Source: Myxococcota bacterium
Lineage (GTDB): Bacteria; Myxococcota_A; UBA9160; UBA4427
NCBI GenBank assembly: GCA_029243605.1
Contig: JAQWRT010000026.1
Coordinates: 1-64,000, forward strand
Length of the DNA stretch: 64,000 nt
Direction: 5' to 3'
Of this stretch, positions 47,921 to 56,666 are shown in pieces (position 1 is the first letter of the stretch; each line of letters opens with the position of its first letter). A program made the translations under genes and the position numbers. The notes beneath the pieces are model-generated. The model had not been told where the DNA came from and searched no databases. It saw nothing but the letters and a program-made list of their open reading frames with translations.

Positions 47921-48757
47921 ATGGATGACGCCCGGCGAGGGGACACGGGTGAAAGCCCGGTGCCGGATCTTGCGGGCATGCCCCTGGCGCGGATTCGAGC
48001 GGCGGTGGACGCGCTCGAGAGCGAGGACCAGGCCATGCGCTGGGCCCGGGTACTCCAAGCCGACTCTCGGACCGGAGCGCGCGCTCTGGGGGGTCGAGTC
48101 GAGCGCAGGATCGATGCCCAACGGGCCGATCGGCTTCGGGTGGCGAGGCTTTTTGAGATTCGCGCTGGTCTCATGTCGGCGGATTGTCGCTGGATCGCCG
48201 GGGTCGACGAAGTCGGCGTCGGTCCCCTGGCCGGACCCGTGGTGGCGGCGGCGGTGGTGTTGCCCGAGAGCGTGATCTTGCCCGGGCTCGACGATTCCAA
48301 AAAACTATCCAAGGAAGCGCGAAAACGACTGGATCGCGCGATCCGCGAGCAGGCCGTGGGCTTCGCGATCGGAGAGGTCTCGGCGGTGGAAATCGATCGG
48401 ATCAATATCTACCGGGCCGGTCTCGAGGCTATGCGGAGGGCTGCGGCCGCGCTCCTGGAAAAAACCCGCATCGACCACCTGCTGGTGGACGCCCGGACGA
48501 TTCCCGATCTCTCCCTTCCCCAGACCCCCTTGGTTCACGGGGATTCCCTGGATGGGTCCATCGCGGCGGCTTCCATCGTTGCCAAGGTTTATCGTGATGG
48601 CCTGATGGAGAAACTCGAGAGCAAATATCCGGGTTATGGCTTAGCCCGAAACATGGGCTACGGGACGGCGGAACACATGGGGGCTCTCCGGCGCTTGGGT
48701 GCCTCTCCCGCACACCGCCAATCCTTCGCCCCAGTGGCCGCCGCTCTCGGGCGCTAG
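47921..48757 (+). CDS. rnhB: ribonuclease HII with N-terminal extension
   Basis: Removes RNA from RNA-DNA hybrids and misincorporated ribonucleotides. The 278-residue protein has the RNase HII metal sites GVDEVGVGPLAGPVVAAAV (Asp-Glu), LLVDART and the GDSLDGSIAAASIVAKVYRD segment. Residues 1-85 form a Glu/Arg-rich helical N-terminal extension, longer than in most bacterial RNase HII but similar to that of Bacillus. It starts ten bases after the Usp stop. Confidence 0.93.
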   Translation: MDDARRGDTGESPVPDLAGMPLARIRAAVDALESEDQAMRWARVLQADSRTGARALGGRVERRIDAQRADRLRVARLFEIRAGLMSADCRWIAGVDEVGVGPLAGPVVAAAVVLPESVILPGLDDSKKLSKEARKRLDRAIREQAVGFAIGEVSAVEIDRINIYRAGLEAMRRAAAALLEKTRIDHLLVDARTIPDLSLPQTPLVHGDSLDGSIAAASIVAKVYRDGLMEKLESKYPGYGLARNMGYGTAEHMGALRRLGASPAHRQSFAPVAAALGR

Positions 48758-48766
48758 AGGATCGAT

Positions 48767-49756
48767 ATGCCGCGCTTTAGAGTCGAGCCCGAGGATTTCC
48801 GCGTCGATGAGATCCCCCTCTACGAGGCCACCGGTGAAGGTGGACATACGTTCCTGCGCATCGAGAAACGCCTGGCGACCAGCGATGGCGTGGCTCGGCA
48901 ACTGGCCGCCGCCGCCGGGGTGCCCGCACGCGACGTGGGGTACGCGGGAAGAAAGGATCGCGGCGCCGTGACCACCCAGTGGATGTCGGTGCCCGATCTC
49001 GATCCAGTCGAGGCGGTGGAACTCGACCTGAAGGGGGCTCGGGTTCTCGAGGCGATCCGCCATCCGCACAAGCTGCGGACCGGGCAGTTGCGAGGGAACC
49101 ATTTCCAGATCCGGGTTCGCGAGGTCGATGCAGAGGGAGAGCAGGCGGCACAAGACGCCCTGGCCCGGATTCTGGCTGAGGGCATGCCCAACCGCTTTGG
49201 CGCTCAACGCTTTGGCCAGGGCGGCCGCAATGCGGCGGTGGGTCGGGAATTGCTCGCCGGCCGACGCTCGATTCGAGATCGCCGGAAAGCGCGTTTTCTG
49301 CTCTCGGCTCTCCAATCCGAGGTCTTCAACCGGGTTTTGGAGGAGCGCTCCCTTCCCCTGGATGCGGTGGCCGAGGGGGATGTTGCTCAGGTGGTGGAAT
49401 CGGGAGGGCTCTTCATCGTCGAGGACTCCGTCGTGGAAAACGAGCGCGCCCGCAATTTCGAGATCAGCGCCACGGGCCCGATTTTTGGAACCAAGATGAT
49501 GGCTGCCTCGGGGGAGGTTGGCCGTTGGGAGTCCGAGATTATGAGCGCCATGGATATTCCTCTCGCCGAAGAGCTGAAGGCTCCCCGGGGTATCCGTCTG
49601 CCCGGTACTCGACGGGCTCTTCGCGTTCGCCCGCAGGGGCTCTGCCTGACTCGGGAGGAGGGCGCTCTTCTGCTCGAATTTGGCCTGCCCCCCGGCAGCT
49701 ACGCGACGGTTCTGCTCACCGAACTCTTCAGCGAGCTGATCGAAGGCGGTGGATGA
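48767..49756 (+). CDS. truD: tRNA pseudouridine(13) synthase TruD
   Basis: Makes pseudouridine 13 in tRNA(Glu). The 329 residues contain the catalytic segment GYAGRKDRGAVTTQW with the nucleophilic Asp, the N-terminal EPEDFRVDEIPLYE, the RGNHFQIRVR strand and the NRFGAQRFGQGGRN segment of TruD. The protein is near the usual length. It begins nine bases after rnhB, suggesting co-transcription. Confidence 0.95.
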   Translation: MPRFRVEPEDFRVDEIPLYEATGEGGHTFLRIEKRLATSDGVARQLAAAAGVPARDVGYAGRKDRGAVTTQWMSVPDLDPVEAVELDLKGARVLEAIRHPHKLRTGQLRGNHFQIRVREVDAEGEQAAQDALARILAEGMPNRFGAQRFGQGGRNAAVGRELLAGRRSIRDRRKARFLLSALQSEVFNRVLEERSLPLDAVAEGDVAQVVESGGLFIVEDSVVENERARNFEISATGPIFGTKMMAASGEVGRWESEIMSAMDIPLAEELKAPRGIRLPGTRRALRVRPQGLCLTREEGALLLEFGLPPGSYATVLLTELFSELIEGGG

Positions 49757-49849
49757 TCCTCCACCGGTGAAACCCGGCGGAGACAGAGTTATGCTGCGCG
49801 TTTCGTCGCTGGCGAAGACTCGAGACCCCTTGCAAAAAAGGATGCCCCC

Positions 49850-50809
49850 ATGCCCGTTCATTCAAGTCTTGCCGAACTCGTTGGTAACACTTCCCTGGTT
49901 CGACTGAATCGGGTGGCCGAAGGCCTGCCCGCCGAAGTCATCGTGAAGCTCGAGAGCAGGAACCCCTGCAATAGCGTGAAGGACCGCATTGGCTTGGCGA
50001 TGATCGAGGCCGCCGAGGCCGACGGACTGATCACGCCCGGGGAGACGACGATCGTCGAGCCGACCAGCGGCAATACCGGGATCGCCCTGTGCTTCCTAGC
50101 CGCCGTCAAAGGGTATCAATGCGTCATCGTCATGCCGGATACCATGAGCCCCGAGCGCCGGGTGACCATGCGCGCCTTTGGGGCCAGGCTCGTGCTCACC
50201 GAGGGCGCCAAGGGGATGAAGGGGGCGATCGAAAAGGCGATGGAAATCCAGGATGCCTTGCCCAATTGTTTCATGCCCCAGCAATTCCGGAACCCCGCCA
50301 ATCCGAAGGTTCATCTCGAGACCACCGGGCCCGAAATCTGGAACGATACCGACGGAGAGGTCGATGCCTTCGTGGCGGGGGTAGGCACGGGAGGCACCAT
50401 CACGGGGGTCTCCCGATATATCAAGCCGAAGAAAGCTGGCTTCGAAGCGATTGCCGTGGAGCCCGCGGATAGCCCGGTTCTCTCGGGTGGCTCACCCGGT
50501 CCCCACAAGATCCAGGGGATCGGAGCCGGCTTTGTCCCGGATGTTCTCGACCCCGACCAAGTCGATGAGGTGATCTCGATTACCAATGACGAAGCGGTGG
50601 AAACCGCCCTGCGTCTCGCTCGGGAGGAGGGAATCCTGTGTGGGATCTCTTCCGGGGCCAACGTCGCCGCTGCACTGAAATACGCGGCCCGGGATGAGAA
50701 TAAGGGAAAGAAGATCGTCACGATCGTGTGTGATTTTGGCGAACGTTACGTGCAAACCGTGCTCTTCGACTCGCTCCGTTACGACGGAAGCGACCCCATC
50801 GAGGCCTGA
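49850..50809 (+). CDS. cysK: cysteine synthase A (O-acetylserine sulfhydrylase)
   Basis: PLP enzyme that makes cysteine from O-acetylserine and sulfide. The 319-residue protein shows the PLP Lys in [11 protein letters not shown], the substrate loop [13 protein letters not shown], the phosphate cup [10 protein letters not shown] and the C-terminal [12 protein letters not shown]. Length and motifs fit CysK rather than cystathionine beta-synthase. No sulfur-assimilation gene is adjacent. Confidence 0.96.
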   Translation: MPVHSSLAELVGNTSLVRLNRVAEGLPAEVIVKLESRNPCNSVKDRIGLAMIEAAEADGLITPGETTIVEPTSGNTGIALCFLAAVKGYQCVIVMPDTMSPERRVTMRAFGARLVLTEGAKGMKGAIEKAMEIQDALPNCFMPQQFRNPANPKVHLETTGPEIWNDTDGEVDAFVAGVGTGGTITGVSRYIKPKKAGFEAIAVEPADSPVLSGGSPGPHKIQGIGAGFVPDVLDPDQVDEVISITNDEAVETALRLAREEGILCGISSGANVAAALKYAARDENKGKKIVTIVCDFGERYVQTVLFDSLRYDGSDPIEA

Positions 50810-50816
50810 ATCGAAG

Positions 50817-51449
50817 ATGTCCCAGGGATCCAAGGGTCCTCGTTCGCCCCATTTGCCGGGGGGATCTCCGCCTTTGGCTGGGGAACTCGGCCCCGTGATC
50901 AGGACGTTCGGGGAGGCTCTTCCCCAAATCCATGCCTCGGCCTGGGTGGCGCCTGGGGCGGTGGTGGTCGGCGATGTGGAAATCGGCGAGGACTCGAGTA
51001 TTTGGTATGGCGCGGTGGTCCGCGGGGATGTCCACCAGATTCGGATAGGCGCTCGCACGAATATCCAGGATCAGGCGACGGTCCATGTGACGCGTGGGCG
51101 CTTTGGCACTTCGATCGGAGACGAGGTGACGGTGGGACACCGCGCCGTGGTCCACGGATGCCAGGTTCGGGCGGGCGCCCTGATCGGAATCGGAGCCATC
51201 GTTCTCGACGGAGCCGAAGTGGGGGAGGGCGCGTTGGTCGCTGCGGGAGCCGTTGTTACCCCGGGCAGCAAAATTCCGGATGGGCAGCTAGCGGTGGGGA
51301 TCCCCGCCCGGGGAGTGCGCACCTTGTCCGATGACGAACGTGAATTGCAGATCCAGCGGACCCTTGGGTACGTCGAGACGGCGAGGATTCACGCCCATGG
51401 GCGAGCTCTGGACCTCGCGGAACTCGTGAAGGGCGACGGTCGCGGCTGA
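50817..51449 (+). CDS. gamma-carbonic-anhydrase-like protein (left-handed beta helix)
   Basis: A 210-residue protein of hexapeptide repeats, residues about 30-170 (DVEIGEDSSIWYGAVVRGD). The zinc His of gamma-carbonic anhydrases are in ATVHVTRG, VGHRAVVHGC. The C-terminal helix follows. Activity in this group varies between true carbonic anhydrase and CoA-transferase-like CaiE/PaaY. The stop overlaps the TetR gene start (TGATG). An N-terminal Gly/Pro-rich stretch of about 25 residues is unusual. Confidence 0.9.
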   Translation: MSQGSKGPRSPHLPGGSPPLAGELGPVIRTFGEALPQIHASAWVAPGAVVVGDVEIGEDSSIWYGAVVRGDVHQIRIGARTNIQDQATVHVTRGRFGTSIGDEVTVGHRAVVHGCQVRAGALIGIGAIVLDGAEVGEGALVAAGAVVTPGSKIPDGQLAVGIPARGVRTLSDDERELQIQRTLGYVETARIHAHGRALDLAELVKGDGRG

Positions 51450-52138
51450 TGGCGGATGCCGAAAACGGAGCCGCTGGGGATCCCAACCTGCCGGAGGAGA
51501 AGATCGGGCGGGCCCAAAGAAAAATCCTCTCACGTCGACAGATTCTGGATGCCGCCAAAGTTGTTTTCTTTCGGGACGGCTTCATGGCCGCCAACCTGGA
51601 TGAGGTGGCCGAGAACGCGGGCGTCGCCAAAGGGACGCTCTATCGCTACTTCGAGAGCAAGGCCGATCTCTACGTGGCGGTACTGGCGGATAATGGCGAC
51701 GGCTTCACTCAACGCCTTGAGGAAGCAGTGGCCGGAGGCGAGCGGGGTCTGGAGAAACTCGAGCGCTTGAGCCAGTTCTACTACGACTACTGGATACGCC
51801 ACCCCGAATATTTTCAGATCTTCTGGGCCATCGACAATCAGTCGGTCATCGGCGAATTGCCTCCCGAGGTCGTTGCCGAAGTCTCAAAGCTCTGGGAGCA
51901 GAACCTCTCAATCCTCAGCAAGGTGGTCAAACGAGCCATGGAGGAGGGGGATCTTGTCGACTGTGATCCCTGGGAGGTGGCCCAAATTCTCTGGACCACG
52001 GCGAATGCCCTGATCCAGGCCGATTCGATTCAGCCCCGGCGGGAGCTACGTCGCTTGCCCCTGGAGCAGGTCTTTCAGCACGCCATCCGCTACCTGCTGA
52101 GAGGTTTGGCGGCGCCCGGATCGAAGCTTCTCGGCTAG
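51449..52138 (+). CDS. TetR-family transcriptional regulator
   Basis: A 229-residue regulator with an N-terminal helix-turn-helix (RQILDAAKVVFFRDGF, then LDEVAENAGVAKGTLYRYF) and an all-helical ligand domain. The ligand is unknown. It overlaps the stop of the gamma-carbonic-anhydrase-like gene by one base, so it may sense a ligand related to that gene's pathway or be transcribed only by convenience. No operator was identified in the window. Confidence 0.92.
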   Translation: MADAENGAAGDPNLPEEKIGRAQRKILSRRQILDAAKVVFFRDGFMAANLDEVAENAGVAKGTLYRYFESKADLYVAVLADNGDGFTQRLEEAVAGGERGLEKLERLSQFYYDYWIRHPEYFQIFWAIDNQSVIGELPPEVVAEVSKLWEQNLSILSKVVKRAMEEGDLVDCDPWEVAQILWTTANALIQADSIQPRRELRRLPLEQVFQHAIRYLLRGLAAPGSKLLG

Positions 52139-52169
52139 GGCCGGCTCCCCTCCGCCGTTCCCCGAGTTC

Positions 52170-52469
52170 TCAGTCGGCTCGCATGCCGGGAAGAATTCGG
52201 TAATAGCTCCCCAGCGACGTCGCGATCAGGGCGAGCAGGGCGCTGGCCAGGGGGCTTGTCCCGGAACGAGCGGCTTGCAGGGCGGCCTCTTCCTGTTCGG
52301 GCCCGGGTGGCCTGTCCAGGAGCGCGATCAGGTCGGGCAGGATCTGCAAAAAAGCAAAGAGGAAGAAGAAGACCACCAGATAGAAAAACCCGATGGTGAA
52401 CCGCGGCCGGAAGGGCGGCGGGTTGCGCCTGGGAATACCGGATCTGGGTGGAGTTTTCTTTTCCGACAT
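52170..52469 (-). CDS. small hypothetical membrane protein
   Basis: A 99-residue protein. A basic, Pro-rich N-terminus is followed by a strong hydrophobic helix (FYLVVFFFLFAFLQILP), an acidic hydrophilic linker, and a weaker hydrophobic segment (ALLALIATSLGSYY). Two membrane passes are plausible. No family is recognised. It is convergent with the TetR gene and divergent from polA; the start of ATG 52469 is the best available. It may not be expressed. Confidence 0.5.
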   Translation of the reverse strand: MSEKKTPPRSGIPRRNPPPFRPRFTIGFFYLVVFFFLFAFLQILPDLIALLDRPPGPEQEEAALQAARSGTSPLASALLALIATSLGSYYRILPGMRAD

Positions 52470-52547
52470 GATGCCCAAGGCTAAAGCTGGCCGAGGGCCC
52501 GGTCAACGCCATCATGCGCTCATCTCGGGAATCGGTACCATGGCGCC

Positions 52548-55280
52548 ATGAGCGGAAAAACCAAGAATGAAGGCGAGCGCCGACTCGTCATCATCGACGG
52601 TGCGAATGCAATTTATCGTGCATTTTTCGCACTTCCCCCGAGTTTGCGGGCACCCGATGGCACGCCCACCAACGCATTGCTGGGCTTTGCCAATATGCTG
52701 ACGAAGATCCTGCGCGAGGAGTCGCCCACCTGGGCGGCGGTTGCCTTCGACCCACGCGGTGGAAGCTTCAGGAATCGGATCTTCGAGGGGTATAAAGCGA
52801 ATCGGGATGCCCAGCCCGAAGATCTCTCGCGTCAGATTCCGCTCCTGGCAGATCTTCTTGAGGCCTTTGGCATTCCACTCTTGGAGGTGAAGGATTTTGA
52901 AGCGGATGATGTGATTGCGACGCTCGTTGGCACGGTTCCAGACGACGCTTTCGTCAGCGTGATCTCCACCGACAAGGATTTGATGCAACTGGTGACCGAC
53001 AAGGTCGAGTTGGTCGATTCGGGCAAGAGCCGGCGCTATGGCCCCGCCGAGGTCGAGGCACGATTTGGGGTTTCCCCGGAGAAGATCCTCGACGTGCGCT
53101 CACTGGTGGGCGACCCGAGCGACAATATTCCCGGGGTGAAGGGCATCGGTGAGAAGGGCGCGGCCAAGCTGATTCTCGAATGGGGCACCCTGGAGGAGCT
53201 CCTGGACAATGCGGATCAGGTCAAGGCCAAGCGTGCTCGGGAAGCGCTGATCGAGCAGCGGGCCGAAGCAGAACTCTCAAAAGAACTTTCCACCCTGCGT
53301 TACGACGTGCCCCTTCCCCAGCAACTCGACGAACTGGTCCTGCATGAAGCCGACCCCGAAAAACTCGCCGCGTTTTACCAGCGTATGGGTTTCAGCACCT
53401 TGCTGGCGGCATTGGGCGGCGAGAATGCAGGCGCCCCCGCCGATGCTGAGGGAGGCTCCTCGCGCCCCAGCGAGGTGGTTGTCGAGCGGGTGACCGAGGC
53501 GAAGGAATTCGCGGCCCGGGTGGCGAGCCTGTCGGCTCAGGAACCCCTGGCCATCCAGCTTTTGTGTACACCGGGGACCGCGGTTTCGGCTCGGCTGGTG
53601 GGCATGGCCATCGCTACCCGCCAGAACGAAGCGATCTATGTGCCCGTTCTGGGCGAAGATTGGCCAGCCGAAGCAGGCCTGGCCCCGGGTGAGTTGGTCG
53701 AGACCCTGGATTCGGCTTGGGTGTCAAAGGGCCAGGCGGGCCGCAGGTGGTTGGCCTTCGACGCCAAGCAAACCCAGTCGGTCCTGGGGGAGCTCGGGTT
53801 GGACCTGCCCGATCCCGTCGACGATCTCGAAATCGCAGGGAATCTGCTGGATCCCGGCAGCGCTTCCGGGCTGAGCCCCCTGGCGATCAAGCTCGGGGGT
53901 CTCGAAGTGGCCACCTGGGAGTCGCTGGCGGGCCGGGGCGCAAAGGCGACGCCCCCCGAGGCCGTTCCGGTGGACGACGCCGGGAAATGGGCGGGTGAGC
54001 AGGCGGCGGCACTCTGCGCCCTGGGCGGGGAGGCGGCGAAGCGAATCGCCGAGGACGGCTTGGAGGTGCTCTATCGCGAGGTTGAGTTGCCCCTGGCCGG
54101 AGTACTCAGCCGAATGGAGCGTGCCGGGGTGCGTATCGACGAGGCGACCCTCGGCGTGCTGCATACCGAATTCAGAGGCAAGCTCGATACTCTGGAAACG
54201 GAGATCTACGCGCTCGCCGGCGAGGAGTTCCTGATCAGCTCGACCAAGCAGCTGCAGGTGATCCTCTTCGAGAAGCTCCAGCTCCCGGTTATCAAGAAAA
54301 CCAAGACCGGGTACTCGACGGCTGAGGCCGTTCTCGAGCAGTTGCGTGCGCATCACGAACTGCCCGGGCATATTCTCGACTACAGGAAGCTTTCGAAACT
54401 CGTCAGCACCTATGTGGACGCATTGCCTCCGCTGGTCAGCCCCCAGACGGGCCGAATTCACCCGAGCTTTCATCAACTGGGTGCGGCCACCGGCCGCATG
54501 TCGGCCTCGAACCCCAATGTGCAGAATATTCCGATCCGTGGTGGCGAGGGCGCGCGCATCCGCGAAGCCTTCGTGCCGGCCGAGGGGCTGACTCTCTTGG
54601 CTGCCGACTACTCCCAGGTCGAACTCCGGATCCTGGCCCATTATTCGGGGGACGAGAGTCTGATCGACGCTTTCACGAGTGGGCAGGATATCCACCGCAG
54701 AACGGCTGCAGAGGTCTGGGGGGTAGCGCTTGATGCGGTGAGCGACGAGCAGCGGGCCCGGGCCAAGGCGGTGAATTTCGGGATCATCTACGGATCGTCG
54801 GCCTTCGGTTTGGCCAACCAGTTGGGCATCGCGACGGGAGAGGCCCAGGAGACCATCGACGCGTATTTCGACCGTTACCGGGGGGTGCGCGGGTTTATCG
54901 ATGAAACGATTCGTCGGGCCGGGGAAGAAGGCTATGTGAGCACCCTTCTCGGGCGGCGGCGCTACCTGCCGGAGCTCGCCAGTCGCAATCGGGTGCTCCG
55001 TCAGGCCGCCGAGCGCATGGCGGTGAATACTGTCATCCAGGGGTCGGCGGCTGATCTCATCAAGCGGGCCATGGTGGATGTGGCCGCTTCCCTCGCCGAG
55101 GGTTCGACCAGTACCCAGTTGATCATGCAGGTCCACGACGAACTGGTTTTTGAAGTGGCTGAGAAGGATGTGCCCGACCTGACCGAGTTGTTGCGGGAGC
55201 GTATGGAGAACGCCTTGGCGCTCAAGGTGCCGACGGTGGTGGACTTTGGCGTGGGAGCCAACTGGCGCGAGGCCCACTGA
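52548..55280 (+). CDS. polA: DNA polymerase I
   Basis: Repair and Okazaki-fragment polymerase of 910 residues. The N-terminal 5'-nuclease (residues about 10-290) keeps its acidic sites (DGANAIYRAFF, FEADDVIATL, GDPSDNIPGVKGIG). The middle 3'-5' exonuclease domain (about 300-500) lacks the catalytic DxE (PLAIQLLCTP) and later acidic sites (AFDAKQTQSVL; no Asp in the last motif), so proofreading is probably lost. The polymerase domain has motifs A (ADYSQVELRILAHYS), B (RAKAVNFGIIYGSSAFGL) and C (MQVHDELVFEV). Confidence 0.96.
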   Translation: MSGKTKNEGERRLVIIDGANAIYRAFFALPPSLRAPDGTPTNALLGFANMLTKILREESPTWAAVAFDPRGGSFRNRIFEGYKANRDAQPEDLSRQIPLLADLLEAFGIPLLEVKDFEADDVIATLVGTVPDDAFVSVISTDKDLMQLVTDKVELVDSGKSRRYGPAEVEARFGVSPEKILDVRSLVGDPSDNIPGVKGIGEKGAAKLILEWGTLEELLDNADQVKAKRAREALIEQRAEAELSKELSTLRYDVPLPQQLDELVLHEADPEKLAAFYQRMGFSTLLAALGGENAGAPADAEGGSSRPSEVVVERVTEAKEFAARVASLSAQEPLAIQLLCTPGTAVSARLVGMAIATRQNEAIYVPVLGEDWPAEAGLAPGELVETLDSAWVSKGQAGRRWLAFDAKQTQSVLGELGLDLPDPVDDLEIAGNLLDPGSASGLSPLAIKLGGLEVATWESLAGRGAKATPPEAVPVDDAGKWAGEQAAALCALGGEAAKRIAEDGLEVLYREVELPLAGVLSRMERAGVRIDEATLGVLHTEFRGKLDTLETEIYALAGEEFLISSTKQLQVILFEKLQLPVIKKTKTGYSTAEAVLEQLRAHHELPGHILDYRKLSKLVSTYVDALPPLVSPQTGRIHPSFHQLGAATGRMSASNPNVQNIPIRGGEGARIREAFVPAEGLTLLAADYSQVELRILAHYSGDESLIDAFTSGQDIHRRTAAEVWGVALDAVSDEQRARAKAVNFGIIYGSSAFGLANQLGIATGEAQETIDAYFDRYRGVRGFIDETIRRAGEEGYVSTLLGRRRYLPELASRNRVLRQAAERMAVNTVIQGSAADLIKRAMVDVAASLAEGSTSTQLIMQVHDELVFEVAEKDVPDLTELLRERMENALALKVPTVVDFGVGANWREAH

Positions 55281-55285
55281 GGTTC

Positions 55286-55305
55286 TCGGCCGAGGTTTCG
55301 GCCGA
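55286..55305. terminator. hairpin between convergent polA and dus
   Basis: TCGGCCGA, GGTT, TCGGCCGA form a perfect 8-bp stem-loop just after polA. There is no T-run on either strand, so it may aid Rho-dependent ending or mRNA stability rather than act as an intrinsic terminator. Confidence 0.35.
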
Positions 55306-55313
55306 CACCGACC

Positions 55314-56495
55314 TCAGCCCCCGGAATCGGCCGTTTCGGCCTCGGGTCCAGGAGGCATGCTGGTCAGGCGGTCGTCGAGATAGCCCTCGGGCAGGGCGAC
55401 GCGCTGGGTTCCTCCCTTTTTGCCCCGCTTGACGCGCATGGCTTCGGGCGGGAAGGGAACGTCGCCCGAGGCGTCGGCCAGGGCTTCTCTGAGTTGATCG
55501 AGGTTCTGGATCTGGATCAGCGCGGAGCGCCAGCGGGCACTTCCGGGGAAACCCTTGGTGTACCAGGTGGCGTGCTTGCGAAAGGAGAGAAGCCCGAGTC
55601 GCTCGCCGAACCAGTCGACCAGGCGCTCGGCGTGTTCGAGCATGGTCCGCCGCACCTCGCCGAAGGCGGGCGGGTTCGACGGGGAGCGTCCTTCGAAGAC
55701 ATCGGCGAGGTCCCGGAAAAGCCAGGGGCGCCCCAGGCAACCCCGGCCGACGACGACGCCGTCGCAGCCCGTTTCCCGCATCATTCGGAGAGCATCCCAG
55801 GCTTCCCAGATATCCCCGTTGCCCAGGACGGGAATGCTGGTGACGGCTTCTTTTAGCCGGCTGATGGCCTCCCAGTTGGCCTGTCCAGAGTAGAGGGCGG
55901 CGGCGGTTCGGGCGTGGAGGGCGACAGCCGCACAGCCTTCATCCTCGGCCACTCGCCCGGAATCCAGGTAGGTGAGGAGGTCGTCGTTGATCCCCATGCG
56001 GAATTTGATGGTGACCGGGATATCTCCGGCTTCGCGCACCGCCGCGCGCACGATATTGCCCAGCAATCGGGGGCGAACCGGAATGGCGGCGCCCCCTCCC
56101 TTGCGAGTGACCTTGCGGACAGGACAGCCGAAATTCATGTCGATGTGGTCGACCCGGTCCTCGGAGACGAGCAGGGCGACGGCTTTGCCCACGTATTCGG
56201 GGTCCACGCCGTAGAGCTGAAGACTGCGGGGAGATTCCGAAGGGTCGAAATCGGCGAGCTTCAGGGTCTTGGCATTTCGCTCCACCAGGGCCCGAGCGGT
56301 GATCATTTCACTGACGTAGAGCCCGGCGCCATATTCCCGGCAGACGGCCCGGAAGGGGGAATTGGTAATCCCTGCCATGGGGGCCAGGACGACGGGCACC
56401 GGCAATTCGATGGGCCCGATCCGGATAGGGGCGAACTCCCCCTTGGCGGCGGGCGCGACTCCCCGATTGATTTCTCCTACGTATTTTTCGTCCAC
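55314..56495 (-). CDS. dus: tRNA-dihydrouridine synthase (Dus family)
   Basis: FMN enzyme that reduces uridine to dihydrouridine in tRNA. The 393-residue protein has the TIM barrel opening VVLAPMAGITNSPFRAVCREYG, the catalytic Cys in DMNFGCPVRKVTRKGGGAA, and GNGDIWEAWDA plus GVVVGRGCLGRPW for the flavin phosphate. The sequence is closest in style to DusB, but I cannot fix the position specificity. The start is GTG at 56495. Convergent with polA, divergent from parE. Confidence 0.94.
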   Translation of the reverse strand: MDEKYVGEINRGVAPAAKGEFAPIRIGPIELPVPVVLAPMAGITNSPFRAVCREYGAGLYVSEMITARALVERNAKTLKLADFDPSESPRSLQLYGVDPEYVGKAVALLVSEDRVDHIDMNFGCPVRKVTRKGGGAAIPVRPRLLGNIVRAAVREAGDIPVTIKFRMGINDDLLTYLDSGRVAEDEGCAAVALHARTAAALYSGQANWEAISRLKEAVTSIPVLGNGDIWEAWDALRMMRETGCDGVVVGRGCLGRPWLFRDLADVFEGRSPSNPPAFGEVRRTMLEHAERLVDWFGERLGLLSFRKHATWYTKGFPGSARWRSALIQIQNLDQLREALADASGDVPFPPEAMRVKRGKKGGTQRVALPEGYLDDRLTSMPPGPEAETADSGG

Positions 56496-56666
56496 GGCCC
56501 GAGTGGATACCCCATTCGTCCGGGAATGGGCGAGCGTTAGCCGAGGAAAATCTTCGACCCGTGGGGGTCAACGGGCCGGATCTATCCGAATCTCTTGATT
56601 ATTTCGCTGAATCCTCCATCTTGGGGCCGCCCCCCGGCGCCCGCTATGAAAGCCCTGGGAGGGCCT

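Noticed and set aside
53724-55277. 517-codon minus-strand frame across polA
   Set aside because: Antisense to polymerase motifs A-C, which are clearly real on the plus strand.
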